Positions 43,596 to 52,455 of a stretch of DNA of 64,000 nt are shown here, piece after piece. Both the position numbers and the translations under genes were made by a program. The stretch lies in NCBI RefSeq assembly GCF_003318255.1, contig NZ_QOCF01000036.1:38694-102693 (forward strand), given 5' to 3'. The notes beneath the pieces were generated by a model. That model searched no databases and had not been told where the DNA came from. It saw nothing but the letters and a program-made list of their open reading frames with translations. The DNA comes from Ruegeria sp. A3M17 (GTDB lineage Bacteria; Pseudomonadota; Alphaproteobacteria; Rhodobacterales; Rhodobacteraceae). Numbering within the stretch: position 1 is the first letter of the stretch; each line of letters starts with the position of its first letter.

Positions 43596-44198
43596 AAAAT
43601 TGGACGACCCAAAAACTTCGACCGCGACGATGCCCTCATGAAGGCGATCGGTGTGTTTTGGAAACAGGGCTATGAAGGGGCGTCCATGAAGTTGCTGACG
43701 GACTCGATGGGCATCAACAGCCCCAGCCTTTATGCCGAGTTCGGCGACAAGCATGGCCTCTACCTGGAAGCCATCAACAGTTACGCGACCAACGACGCCT
43801 GCACACCTTTGGTTGCTCTGGAAACCACGCCCGCTATTCGCCAAGCCGTCAGAGCATTTTTCGAGGCAGTCATTGACTATTCCACACATCATCCCAGTGG
43901 GGCAAAAGGGTGCTTCCTCGTATCGTGCGTCGCAACAAGTGCCGGACACGTGGACGGCACCGCCGAAATGCTGCGTGATGCTATCACGTCAACCGACAAA
44001 CGCATAAAAGCGCGCTTCGACAAGGAAGTTGGACTGAGAACACTACCCCAAGACTTCCCGAGCGCTGATCGTGCCAAGCTGATGTTCGACCTACGACAAG
44101 GCATGGTGTTTAGGGCGCGTGCAGGTTTCTGGGAAGCCGACCTCGCGGATGACATAGAGAAGTATGTAAACTCGGTTCTGGCAAAATCCGAAAGCTGA
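43581..44198 (+). CDS. TetR/AcrR-family transcriptional regulator
   Basis: About 205 residues from ATG 43581-43583 (the longer open frame runs through the neighbour's coding region). The helix-turn-helix reads ALMKAIGVFWKQGYEGASMK, then LLTDSMGINSPSLYAEFGDK (residues about 18-55). A helical ligand domain follows, with GAKGCFLVSCVATSAG holding two Cys that could be redox-active. It faces the peroxiredoxin-like gene and two NTF2-like genes. Its start codon lies inside the second operator copy, giving simple autoregulation. Confidence 0.88.
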   Translation: MTVTKKIGRPKNFDRDDALMKAIGVFWKQGYEGASMKLLTDSMGINSPSLYAEFGDKHGLYLEAINSYATNDACTPLVALETTPAIRQAVRAFFEAVIDYSTHHPSGAKGCFLVSCVATSAGHVDGTAEMLRDAITSTDKRIKARFDKEVGLRTLPQDFPSADRAKLMFDLRQGMVFRARAGFWEADLADDIEKYVNSVLAKSES

Positions 44199-44388
44199 CT
44201 TAGGCGAACAACGCAGCATTCGGCAATTTGGGCTCGTACCAGTCATTTGCTGCGATCTGCGCGAATGACCGATGTTTAGTTTTGATCAGATAACGATCTT
44301 TTTCGCTTTGCTCTATGTGTGCAAAGTCACTGAGACTTCGCGTTCATTTTATTTGGGAATTGGTGCGCAAAACCTCGATGTTTTGCAG

Positions 44389-44502
44389 GTGAAGGACCTA
44401 CGACGCGAGGCCCGTGATCTGAAAGAAGTGGTGGCGGAACAAACACTCGAGCTCCGCCTGCTCAAAAAAAGCATGACAGGCGATGGGGGCGACCAAGAAT
44501 GA
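44389..44502 (+). pseudogene. IS3-family orfA, C-terminal remainder
   Basis: The frame VKDLRREARDLKEVVAEQTL, then ELRLLKKSMTGDGG is the leucine-zipper end of the IS3-type OrfA. It overlaps the orfB start by ATGA, the usual coupling. The helix-turn-helix half of OrfA is missing; upstream sequence is unrelated. The missing N-terminal part of this same family appears as separate relics at 21432-21602 and 60299-60407. Confidence 0.7.
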
Positions 44503-45479
44503 GGTATCCTGCATCTGAGAAGTTGGAGATCATCAGGTTGGTCGAAGAGAGCCATCTTTCGGCACGCCGGACATTGGCCAAGCTGGGTATCCCCCGCACC
44601 ACCTTCTACCGCTGGTATGATCGGTATCTGCAGCGCGGTGAGGCTGGTTTGCATGATCAATCACCAAAGCCAAATCATGTCTGGAACCGGGTACCCACCG
44701 AAGTGAAGCGCAAGGTTGTGGATCTCGCTCTAAAAGAGACGGAGCTGTCGCCGCGCGAGCTGGCCGTCACGTTCACCGATCAAGAGTGTTACTTTGTGTC
44801 GGAATCTACGGTGTATCGCACGCTCAAGGCGCATGACCTGATCACCAGCCCTGCCTTCATCGTGCTGAAAGCCGCGAATGAGTTTGAGCATAAGACAACA
44901 GCCATCAACCAGCTTTGGCAGACCGACTTTACCTATCTCAAGGTTCTGGGTTGGGGCTGGTTTTATCTCAGCACAATTCTGGACGATTACAGCCGCTACA
45001 TCATCTCATGGAAACTCTGCACGAACATGCGGGCTGAGGATGTGACAGACACCCTCGATTTAGCCTTGCAGGCCTCCGGCTGTGATCAGGTCCATGTCGT
45101 CCACAAACCAAGACTGCTCAGTGACAACGGCTCAAGTTATGTCTCTGGCGATTTGGCTGAATGGTTGAAGGACAAAGGCATGAAACACAGTCGTGGTGCG
45201 CCGTATCATCCGCAGACCCAAGGCAAAATCGAACGATGGCATCAAACCTTGAAGAACCGCATCTTATTGAAAAACTACTTCCTGCCAGGTGATCTCGAGG
45301 CCCAGATCGAAGCCTTCGTCGATCACTACAACCATCAGCGATATCACGAGAGCCTAAACAACGTCACACCCGCCGATGTCTACTTCGGGCGTGATCAAGC
45401 CATTCTGGAACAACGAGAAAGGATCAAACGGAAGACGTTCGAAGCGCGACGCTTGCATCACAGCCAGCGCGCAGCATAA
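44499..45479 (+). CDS. IS3-family transposase OrfB (complete)
   Basis: A 326-residue integrase-type transposase. An N-terminal helix-turn-helix (SEKLEIIRLVEESHLSARRT) and helical linker precede the DDE catalytic domain: first Asp in WQTDFTYLKVLGWGWFYLST, second Asp in LLSDNGSSYVSG, Glu in QGKIERWHQTLKNR. The frame is intact, but orfA upstream is truncated, so the OrfA and OrfAB proteins needed for transposition cannot be made from this copy. It stands between the TetR gene and an IS110 pseudogene. Confidence 0.9.
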   Translation: MRYPASEKLEIIRLVEESHLSARRTLAKLGIPRTTFYRWYDRYLQRGEAGLHDQSPKPNHVWNRVPTEVKRKVVDLALKETELSPRELAVTFTDQECYFVSESTVYRTLKAHDLITSPAFIVLKAANEFEHKTTAINQLWQTDFTYLKVLGWGWFYLSTILDDYSRYIISWKLCTNMRAEDVTDTLDLALQASGCDQVHVVHKPRLLSDNGSSYVSGDLAEWLKDKGMKHSRGAPYHPQTQGKIERWHQTLKNRILLKNYFLPGDLEAQIEAFVDHYNHQRYHESLNNVTPADVYFGRDQAILEQRERIKRKTFEARRLHHSQRAA

Positions 45480-45509
45480 TCACACAAACCAGATGAGCCA
45501 AACACTCAC

Positions 45510-46361
45510 TTAGTTTACGCCGCTCTTGGTTCCAAAAACTCTGACGACGGACATGTTGGCCATTGCCACCGTCGCCAGTCTCGGTGATTTTAGCTCCAGC
45601 AGAGCGACGGCCCATGGATCAACGCGGTCTGGATTGACCTTCATTTGCCTGAGACGCGACGTCATGCCCGCCACCAGCAAGCGTCTTACATACCTGTCGC
45701 CCATCTTTGATATCCGCCCAAGACGCGCCTTGCCGCTTGATCGGTTGAGCGGTGTGAGCCCCAATCAGGCAGCAAACTCTCGACCGCTGCGGAACTGATG
45801 CCCGTCACCAGCGGTCGCGACGATGGCCGATGCGGTGATCGGACCGATCCCTGGGATTGTTCTCAGCAACATGACCCGAGGGTCTTTGCGCGCTTCTAGC
45901 TGCATGCGTTTCTCATACCAAAGGATGCGCAGGTGTAGAGCAACTATCTGGTTGCTCAGCTGGGTTCGTTGCCGCACGACCATGTCACGGGCACGGTGTA
46001 GGAATAAAACTCCCTGCTGTTTCTCGGTCTTGATCGCGACAAAACGCATCGTCGGGCACGTGACTGCTTCACAGATAGCCTCAGCGTCAATGGCATCAGA
46101 TTTGCCACGTTTGACATAGGCCTTCACGTACATCGCAGGCATGAGGCGAACCTCATGACCCTGTATCTGAAATTGCCGCGCCCAATGATGGCTCGACCCA
46201 CAAGCCACCATGCCAATGAGACACGGTTCCAGCTTCTCGAAAAACGCCAATAGTTGCGCACGCCTCAAAGACCGATTGAAGGCGACGGTTCCGTCCGATG
46301 TGATCCCGTGTACTTGGAAAATGTTCTTGGCCAGATCAAGGCCGACTGTTGTAACCTGCAT
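45510..46361 (-). pseudogene. IS110-family transposase with one nonsense codon
   Basis: From ATG 46359-46361 the frame begins QVTTVGLDLAKNIFQVHGIT, carrying the first Asp of the RuvC-like DEDD domain, with DAIDAEAICEAVT following. After GREFAA codon 199 is TGA (45765-45767), where family members have Trp (W-L-G-L-T-P). The same frame then continues as LGLTPLNRSSGKARLGRISK, which includes the conserved Ser of the C-terminal Tnp domain. A single TGG-to-TGA change therefore splits an otherwise complete gene. A related copy begins at 63844. Recoding is unlikely, as TGA ends many genes here. Confidence 0.85.
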
Positions 46362-46500
46362 GGGGTGGCTCCTTTCCTAGCAGTCATAGACAACTGCAGT
46401 ATGGCGCATTGCGACGCCGATGGAGCAGGAGCCATCCACCCCATCTCCTTAGGGCCGCACCGCAGCGACGTGGAGTATAGATCAATGTCCGCAATGCGCC
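46362..46500 (-). ncRNA. Candidate IS110 bridge RNA / structured 5' leader (copy 1)
   Basis: The sequence just upstream of the transposase start on the minus strand is conserved, over about 95 nt, with that upstream of the other IS110 copy at 63844, although neither is coding. Within it TGGCTCCT (minus strand of 46427-46434) can pair with AGGAGCCA (minus strand of 46366-46373), the second arm containing the transposase ribosome site AGGAG. IS110 elements are known to encode a bridge RNA in this flank; I infer its presence from position and conservation only. The 5' end is uncertain. Confidence 0.45.
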
Positions 46501-46670
46501 GAAAGCCGACCTTGCAAAGTGTAACGAAACTCTGGTGCAAATCTTCAGTTGACGACTCCAACGCTGCATTGCCGGTAATTGTTCTGAGTCTTGGTGTTCG
46601 CTCCACGAAAGCTGTGGAGGTTTGTTAGCGGAACTCGCTCAATTATCGACAGCATTACTGCCATAGTGGC

Positions 46671-47693
46671 TCAATTCCGGTCTGACAACTGCCACACCTC
46701 CCGTGCACCGAAACCTCGGATTGTCCTTGACCCAATTTTCTCAAGATCAAACTGATCTTTGAGTACATCTGCTACTTCGTGTTGAACACTGATCTCCATT
46801 GGATCAGAAAACTCCTGAAGTCGGGTCGCAAGGTTAACGGCTGGGCCGAAGATATCGTAGACGTACTTTTGAATTCCGACCACAGATCCAACAACTGGGC
46901 CAGAGGACAAGCCGATACGGCATTGCCACTGATGCGGATGACTAAGGTTGCGTCTGGTCAGGTAGCGCACAAATCGAATGGCAGTGTTGGCAACCGCCTT
47001 TGCGTGATCTGGCGTTGGATCCGGCAAACCCGCAACAGTGATATAGGCGTCACCGATGGTCTTGATGCGTTCACAGCCGAATTGTTCGCCGATACGGTCA
47101 AACGCGCTGTAAATATCGTTCAATTCAGTGACGGTAACGCTGGGATCTTGCGAAGCAACCATTTCCGTAAACCCGACAAAGTCGAGCATGAGAACGGACA
47201 CAGGATCATACAGTTGCGGTGTGACAACGCCGAAGGTCTTGTACTCTTCGTAGACAGAACGGGGCATGATGTTGAGCAGGAGTTTTTCCACCTGCTCTTT
47301 TTCCCGTTTGATCTCGCGGGTGTTCCGTTCGACCATCATCGAGTAGGAATCAATCATGGATTCCAATTCCTTGATGCGTGTTATGTTCTGACAGACAAGA
47401 ACAAGAACGCCTTCGTTCGCAGCCGTGAAATCAAGCGCGATAACCAGCGTTCTACGCTTCCTTTTGAACCTGATTTCAGAGGTGTATCGCCCACTATCTG
47501 CCAGACCGTTCTGCATTTCGTTAACATCCAAGTCCGGGAAAAGCTGCTGCAGCTGGCCTGGTTGACTTTCACTACTGAACCATTCGTCGAAGGTATCATT
47601 ACTGAAACTGAACTGGAACGTTTGCCGGTCCAATAGCGCAACACCAACACCAATTGCGCGCAATAGCTGTTCATTAATCGCTTCTATGGTCAT
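46671..47693 (-). CDS. PAS-like sensor adenylate cyclase (class III)
   Basis: A 340-residue protein. Residues about 8-110 form a PAS/HNOBA-like sensor; 107-145 are a coiled-coil signalling helix (KELESMIDSYSMMVERNTRE, then IKREKEQVEKLLLNIMPRSV) much like that of soluble guanylate cyclases; 160-335 are the catalytic domain. Metal Asp residues D171 (MLDFVGFTEM) and D215, purine-contacting K211 (IKTIGDAYIT) and D280 (YDIFGPAVNLATR), and N287 and R291 are present; Lys plus Asp indicates ATP as substrate. It starts 3 nt after the truncated haemoglobin gene, so the two are almost certainly co-translated. Confidence 0.9.
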   Translation of the reverse strand: MTIEAINEQLLRAIGVGVALLDRQTFQFSFSNDTFDEWFSSESQPGQLQQLFPDLDVNEMQNGLADSGRYTSEIRFKRKRRTLVIALDFTAANEGVLVLVCQNITRIKELESMIDSYSMMVERNTREIKREKEQVEKLLLNIMPRSVYEEYKTFGVVTPQLYDPVSVLMLDFVGFTEMVASQDPSVTVTELNDIYSAFDRIGEQFGCERIKTIGDAYITVAGLPDPTPDHAKAVANTAIRFVRYLTRRNLSHPHQWQCRIGLSSGPVVGSVVGIQKYVYDIFGPAVNLATRLQEFSDPMEISVQHEVADVLKDQFDLEKIGSRTIRGFGAREVWQLSDRN

Positions 47694-47696
47694 GGC

Positions 47697-48056
47697 TCAC
47701 CCGACAATCAATGGGCGGCGATTGCCGAATTCTGTGGCGACCACGTCAACATCGTCGGCAGCCATACCGTGTTCCAAGAGTGTGCGCCGGAGCACGGTTT
47801 CGAGCTCGTCGAAATGTGCGTGGCTGATCTCAAGATGCGAATGCAGATGGCGTAGCTGCTTGTCCGTGTAAGACGCTGGTCCACCAAGCAAGGTCGCGAT
47901 GAACTTGGTCTGGTGGTCAACGATCCGAGACATATCCACGTCGTCAAAAAACGGGCCGATCTCATCGCTGTCCAGTAGGGTGGTATAAAATGAGAGCACG
48001 ATTTTGCTGACTTTGGAAAAGCCTCCGTACTTCTCATACAGTGTGCGTTCAGTCAT
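47697..48056 (-). CDS. Group 1-type truncated haemoglobin
   Basis: A 119-residue two-over-two globin, normal length for group 1 (trHbN). The N-terminus LYEKYGGFSKVSKIVLSFY includes the Gly-Gly turn and Tyr 24 at the B10 position. PFFDDVDM and FIATLLGGPASYT are the CD and E regions; the proximal haem His is most likely H72 in LRHLHSHLEISHAHFDEL. It should bind O2 or NO in the cytoplasm. Only GCC separates its TGA from the ATG of the adenylate cyclase gene, so it probably supplies or modulates the gas signal read by that cyclase. That role is inferred. Confidence 0.88.
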   Translation of the reverse strand: MTERTLYEKYGGFSKVSKIVLSFYTTLLDSDEIGPFFDDVDMSRIVDHQTKFIATLLGGPASYTDKQLRHLHSHLEISHAHFDELETVLRRTLLEHGMAADDVDVVATEFGNRRPLIVG

Positions 48057-48164
48057 CCAAAAACCCTTTCAAACACAGTAAATTCACAAAGGCGCTCAAT
48101 CTGCCGAGGTTCAAAACCGCGCCTTAGATCAGTTCAAACCTGCCAGCTGCTAAAACAATAATTC

Positions 48165-48196
48165 GACGCCCTTCGGATCGTGTGCCGAAGGGCGTC
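48165..48196 (-). terminator. Strong intrinsic terminator after the methyltransferase gene
   Basis: Minus-strand RNA pairs GACGCCCUUCGG with CCGAAGGGCGUC, a perfect 12-bp stem with an 8-base loop, followed by a U-rich tail (AUUAUUGUUUU). It lies 20 nt after the methyltransferase stop, so the hydrolase-methyltransferase transcript ends here and the haemoglobin-cyclase pair has its own promoter in about 48057-48164. Confidence 0.88.
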
Positions 48197-48215
48197 ATAG
48201 ATACATCGCACCACT

Positions 48216-49046
48216 TTAGAGACGCGCGACTATGATCTCAGCATATTCAGAAGCGATACACACAGAGTCGTTGGTCGAAATGTCAAACTTCTCGATGAGT
48301 GCCAGAATATCGCCCCGCAATGCCGTCTGTCCGGCCGCATCAAGCGCTTCGAATGCCTTCTGCATTGGGCCATAGAATGTGCGGAAGTATTCCAGGAAGT
48401 GATCAGCAGAGCGATAGCGGAACATAAAGTTCTTGCGTCGGAACGAGGAGATTTCGCAATTGTTGCCAAATGTTTCGTCAACCCACTCCCGGCTTCCCCA
48501 CAAAGCCGGAGAGTTTACACCAGCAGGCGGCGGAACATGCTTTCCAATGGTCTTGAAAAGCTGGCCGATGAAGCTTTCTGGCGTCCAATTGGCCATGCCG
48601 ATCTTGCCGCCAGGTTTCACCACCCGCTGAAGTTCTGCAGCGGATTGTTGTTGATTTGGCGTGAACATCACCCCAAATGTTGACACAACCGCGTCAAACG
48701 ACTGATCCGTAAATGGGAGGTCTTCGGCGTCTGCAACCTTGTAGCTCACGAACAAACCTTCTGCCTTTGCGCGTTGGCTGCTGGCCTCTAGCAGTGCCTC
48801 TACGTAGTCCGTCGACGTGACGTCGCAGAAGCGTCTGGCAAAGGCCAATGTTGCATTGCCATTCCCGGCCGCCACATCCAGAACCTTGGCATCCGGGTTC
48901 ATGGCCATCGCTTCGGCAAGCTCTTCTCCGGTGATCTGCAGGGTTACGCCGACCTTAGCATAATCCCCGGATCCCCAGGCGACGTTTTGCTTCGCCTTGA
49001 TGGCCAAGAAGTCAGTCGTTTGATTAATAGATGTTTGAATGCCCAT
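48216..49046 (-). CDS. Class I SAM-dependent methyltransferase
   Basis: A 276-residue methyltransferase. Motif I is VLDVAAGNGNATLAFARRF (residues about 55-73), motif II contains DVTSTDYVEALLEAS, and AEDLPFTDQSFDAVVSTFGV is the UbiE-like acidic loop and post-II motif. The C-terminal substrate domain includes FLEYFRTFYGPMQKAF. Such enzymes methylate small metabolites; the acceptor cannot be told. It is about 80 nt downstream of the alpha/beta hydrolase gene and ends at a strong terminator, so the two form a short operon. Confidence 0.9.
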   Translation of the reverse strand: MGIQTSINQTTDFLAIKAKQNVAWGSGDYAKVGVTLQITGEELAEAMAMNPDAKVLDVAAGNGNATLAFARRFCDVTSTDYVEALLEASSQRAKAEGLFVSYKVADAEDLPFTDQSFDAVVSTFGVMFTPNQQQSAAELQRVVKPGGKIGMANWTPESFIGQLFKTIGKHVPPPAGVNSPALWGSREWVDETFGNNCEISSFRRKNFMFRYRSADHFLEYFRTFYGPMQKAFEALDAAGQTALRGDILALIEKFDISTNDSVCIASEYAEIIVARL

Positions 49047-49123
49047 GTTTCATATCCTTTGAGGGTTTTGCTGGGTCGTCACCAGCGATTTCAATAGATG
49101 CCGCATTCTGTGAATGCAGCGGG

Positions 49124-49963
49124 TTATGCAGCTACCAGACCGGGCCAACCACAGGTCACGATTGGTCTTTCGACGCTGTTCAAGTGTTCGAGTATTCTTG
49201 AATTGACCCATTCGGGCTGGAAGATCGGCGCCATATGTCCAAGTTCTGGCAAGAGCGCGAAACGCGACTTGGGTAACGCTTTGGCAATGACCGCAGACAC
49301 GTGTTGTGTAATTTCCGGAGATTCCATACCCGTCATCACCAGTGTTGGTACGTCGAGCTCGGACAGGTCCTTTAAGTCCCAGGTTTCCGCAATGCCGTTG
49401 GCAAAATCAGTCATGACCGAAGAGATCATACCTGCAAACCGTTGCTTGGCCGAGGTCGGCAGGTTGCTCCAGAATCCTTCACCGTTCCAGAAGTCCAGAA
49501 AACGCGCCATCCCTGCAGCTGCATCGCCCTCCGCAGCCGCGGCCGTCACCAGCCCCGATACGAATTGGATCTGCTGGAACAGGCGCTGGCCTGTGCGGTT
49601 CCCGTGCTGAAGAAAATGAAATGCTGCGGGTTCATAGACAGTCAGGCTCTTTACAAGATCGGGGCGCATCAGCGCGACTTTAATCGCAACTCCGCCACCG
49701 TTTGAGTGACCAACAAGGTGAACAGCGCATCCGATTTTTTCAATTTCCCGGATGACTGCGGCTGCGGAAACCGCAGCTCCATTTTGCGACAGATCACCGG
49801 TCAAGGGTGCGCGACCATAGCCAGGAAGGTCGAACGCAATGACAGAAAATTTGCCGTTGAAGTCTTCTTCCAGTTGGGTCCATTGACCGCTGCTTGATGC
49901 AGAAGAATGCAATGCAACAATTGGCGCATTGATATGTTCTGTTGGTTGGAATGAAATCGTCAT
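49124..49963 (-). CDS. Alpha/beta hydrolase
   Basis: A 279-residue serine hydrolase without a signal peptide. It has the oxyanion region IVALHSSASSSGQW, strand DLPGYGRAPLTG, nucleophile elbow HLVGHSNGGGVA, acid region VPTLVMTGMESPEIT and catalytic His in LLPELGHMAPIFQPE. The order of these motifs is complete. The substrate is unknown; the linked methyltransferase suggests work on one small molecule. The gene shares a 248-nt divergent region with the histidine kinase gene. Confidence 0.9.
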   Translation of the reverse strand: MTISFQPTEHINAPIVALHSSASSSGQWTQLEEDFNGKFSVIAFDLPGYGRAPLTGDLSQNGAAVSAAAVIREIEKIGCAVHLVGHSNGGGVAIKVALMRPDLVKSLTVYEPAAFHFLQHGNRTGQRLFQQIQFVSGLVTAAAAEGDAAAGMARFLDFWNGEGFWSNLPTSAKQRFAGMISSVMTDFANGIAETWDLKDLSELDVPTLVMTGMESPEITQHVSAVIAKALPKSRFALLPELGHMAPIFQPEWVNSRILEHLNSVERPIVTCGWPGLVAA

Positions 49964-50011
49964 AACTCATAACTCACTTGCGTTTGTGATGAGAAATTAC
50001 TGACACCCCAT

Positions 50012-50190
50012 TGTTTCAATGTAATGTCTGACGGGCGACCAAAGTGTTTCAGTTGTAGTTGTGTGAAGCGCTTCACACAAACGGCTACCAGCCTTTAAAA
50101 TATGGGAAATTGCAGCTTGATCTAGGCTAAGAGCGATCCTTGTGAAACAATTGAAACACTAGAAGCTGATTTTGAAATGGCACTGAAACA
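50012..50190. promoter_or_regulatory. Array of five TGAAACA heptamers with a 22-bp perfect palindrome
   Basis: TGAAACA occurs at 50143-50149, 50152-50158 and 50184-50190 on the plus strand and at 50012-50018 and 50045-50051 on the minus strand. The minus-strand pair is 33 bp apart, the first and second plus copies are 9 bp apart, and the second and third 32 bp, close to three DNA turns for both wide spacings. Between the two groups, 50059-50080 is a perfect palindrome made of TTGTGTGAAGC and its reverse complement. The array fills the divergent promoter of the hydrolase and the kinase, and looks like a regulator-binding region. Confidence 0.6.
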
Positions 50191-50211
50191 ATGATATCTT
50201 AGAAAATCAGG

Positions 50212-52455
50212 ATGACGATGGACATGGCGAACGGTTTTGAAGAAATCGAGAGGGCGCGAGATCTTCTGCGCGATGCAATCGAGTCTCTCAAGGAAGGGTT
50301 CGCCCTTTATGATGACGACCGTCGTCTTGTGATGTTCAACCAGCAATATGCTGAGATGAACAAGGGTGTTGCCGATTTACTGGAGCCCGGTCTGGACTGG
50401 GAGATACTGATGCGCGAGACGGCGCGCAGGGGTATCTATGCCGATGCCATCGGCAATGAACAGCAGTGGGTTTCTGACAGGCTGGCCAATGGTGTCGAAT
50501 TTATCCAGGATTTCGAGCTGACCGAGACAGACGGGCGAACTTATCTGGTTTCCGTCCATCCCACACAACTAGGCGGCTTTGTTGTTACCCGCGAGGATAT
50601 CACCGACAGAAAACAAGCAGAGGTCGAAGAACGCGACGGAGACCTTCTGATTAGAAAGGTGCTGGATGCCAGCTCCGCTGTGGTGACAATGGCGCGAATT
50701 GGTGACGGCCAGATATTGTACCGTACACCTGCAGCCCTTCAAATGTTCGGCCCCTCCAAGTCTGCTAAGGAACATTATGTCAATCCAGAAGAACGTGCAG
50801 ACTTCATAACGCTGCTATTGGCAGATGGGCGGGTTGATGACTTCAAGCTTGATCTGCTCAATGCCAACGGAAACATATTTCCCGCCACTATTTCTTCACA
50901 ACTTGTCGATTATAAAGGCGAAGAAGTCATTGTAACCAGTATCATTGACTTGACCGTCCAAAAAGAAGCGGACGCGCTTATCAGACAGGTGATGGAGGCT
51001 TATCCGGCGGCCATTAACATGACGAATGCCGAGACAGGGAAGGTTCTGTTCGCCACCCCTGACACCGAGGCGCTCTTTGGCCCTGCCGATTGCTCCAAGT
51101 CTTATTATGCGGATCCGACTGAACGGGAACGCTATTTAAAGGACCTTTGGAAAGCTGGTTCGCTCAAGGATCGGCGGATGGAATTCATCGATGCGAATGG
51201 AAGAAGGTTCTGGGGCGCTGATTCTTCGCGCCTTATCAAGTTCAACGGTGAAGAGGTCATCGTTTCCAGCACACGTGACTTAACCGACGAATTGGCAATC
51301 GAAGACGAGCTTGAAAAACAAAGAGAGTTTCTGTTCCAGAATGAAAAGATGTCCGCGCTCGGAGAGTTGCTCGCCGGTGTAGCACATGAGCTTAACAACC
51401 CGCTATCTGTCGTTGTGGGGCATTCTCTAATGCTGAAAGAGGAAGTTACCGATCCGAATTTGACCACCAGGATTGAAAAGATCAGCAATGCTGCCGAACG
51501 CTGCGCCAAGATCGTCAAGACATTCCTTGCAATGGCACGCCAGCAACCAAGCAATATTGAACCGGTCGATCTTTCCGGAGTGATTGAAACGGCCGCTGAC
51601 GTGGTTGGGTTTGGCAGCAAGTCAGGGGAAATCAGCATTAGGCAACATCTTCCGGCAAATTTACCGCCAATCGCTGCGGATGCCGATCAGATTACGCAGG
51701 TCATCATCAATCTCATCATCAACGCTGAGCAGGCAATGACGTCATCTGGTCGCGGCGACCTTATTGAGTTGTTGGCCGAAGCAAAGCCTGACACAGGCAT
51801 GGTGGAAGTGACGGTCAAGGACAATGGTCCCGGAATTCCCAAGGGCATTCGCGCTCGTATTTTTGAGCCATTCTTCACCACCAAGGAAGTCGGTGAGGGA
51901 ACCGGGATTGGATTGGCATTCTGTCACAGGATCATTCTTTCTCATGGCGGCCAGATCAGGCTCGACCGGGCCGACAATTCCTGCACCTGTTTTCGGATCG
52001 CACTGCCCGCGGCCGATGGTTTAAAATCAGAGGTGGACGAGCCGGTTGAGCCGATCTCAACCGCTGCAGACCTCAGGGCTTTGGTCGTGGATGATGAGAT
52101 TGAAGTGGGCGAGTTGAATGCTGAGATACTCAGAAAAGAAGGGTTCGAAGTTGATTTCGTCTTGTCAGGCGAAGAGGCAATAGACCGGCTTCGTACCCGA
52201 AAATACGACATATTCCTGAGCGATTTGAATATGCCGGGTGTCGATGGGCGCCAAATCTATGATGCATTGGTGACCCATTTCCCAGAAATGTTAAACAGAA
52301 CGGCCTATATTACGGGTGACACGATGGGACAGAGTTCTCTGGGCCTCCTAAGAGACTCCGGTTTGCCCTATCTGGAAAAACCCGTTTCCCCTTCAGACCT
52401 TAGAATTCTTGTCGGACAGTTGCTTGCCGATCAGAAGGAAGCCTCAGATGGATAA
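50212..52455 (+). CDS. Hybrid sensor histidine kinase with three PAS domains and a receiver
   Basis: A 747-residue kinase without membrane segments, so probably cytoplasmic. It has three PAS-type modules (about residues 12-130, 145-255 and 265-375; the last two contain similar [17 protein letters not shown] and [17 protein letters not shown] ends, suggesting duplication). Then come HisKA with phospho-acceptor H392 ([16 protein letters not shown]), HATPase ([36 protein letters not shown]) and a C-terminal receiver with phospho-acceptor D671 (FLSDLNMPG). Its stop overlaps the response regulator gene by 8 nt. It resembles cytoplasmic redox- or metabolite-sensing kinases. The signal is unknown. 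Confidence 0.92.
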   Translation: MTMDMANGFEEIERARDLLRDAIESLKEGFALYDDDRRLVMFNQQYAEMNKGVADLLEPGLDWEILMRETARRGIYADAIGNEQQWVSDRLANGVEFIQDFELTETDGRTYLVSVHPTQLGGFVVTREDITDRKQAEVEERDGDLLIRKVLDASSAVVTMARIGDGQILYRTPAALQMFGPSKSAKEHYVNPEERADFITLLLADGRVDDFKLDLLNANGNIFPATISSQLVDYKGEEVIVTSIIDLTVQKEADALIRQVMEAYPAAINMTNAETGKVLFATPDTEALFGPADCSKSYYADPTERERYLKDLWKAGSLKDRRMEFIDANGRRFWGADSSRLIKFNGEEVIVSSTRDLTDELAIEDELEKQREFLFQNEKMSALGELLAGVAHELNNPLSVVVGHSLMLKEEVTDPNLTTRIEKISNAAERCAKIVKTFLAMARQQPSNIEPVDLSGVIETAADVVGFGSKSGEISIRQHLPANLPPIAADADQITQVIINLIINAEQAMTSSGRGDLIELLAEAKPDTGMVEVTVKDNGPGIPKGIRARIFEPFFTTKEVGEGTGIGLAFCHRIILSHGGQIRLDRADNSCTCFRIALPAADGLKSEVDEPVEPISTAADLRALVVDDEIEVGELNAEILRKEGFEVDFVLSGEEAIDRLRTRKYDIFLSDLNMPGVDGRQIYDALVTHFPEMLNRTAYITGDTMGQSSLGLLRDSGLPYLEKPVSPSDLRILVGQLLADQKEASDG

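Noticed and set aside
45765..45767. TGA in the IS110 gene as a recoded Trp or selenocysteine codon
   Set aside because: TGA is used as a normal stop in many genes here and no recoding structure is evident; a nonsense mutation is simpler.
46601..46619. Hairpin CTCCAC/GTGGAG as the terminator of the adenylate cyclase gene
   Set aside because: Only 6 bp, about 50 nt beyond the stop and with no U-tract on the minus strand.
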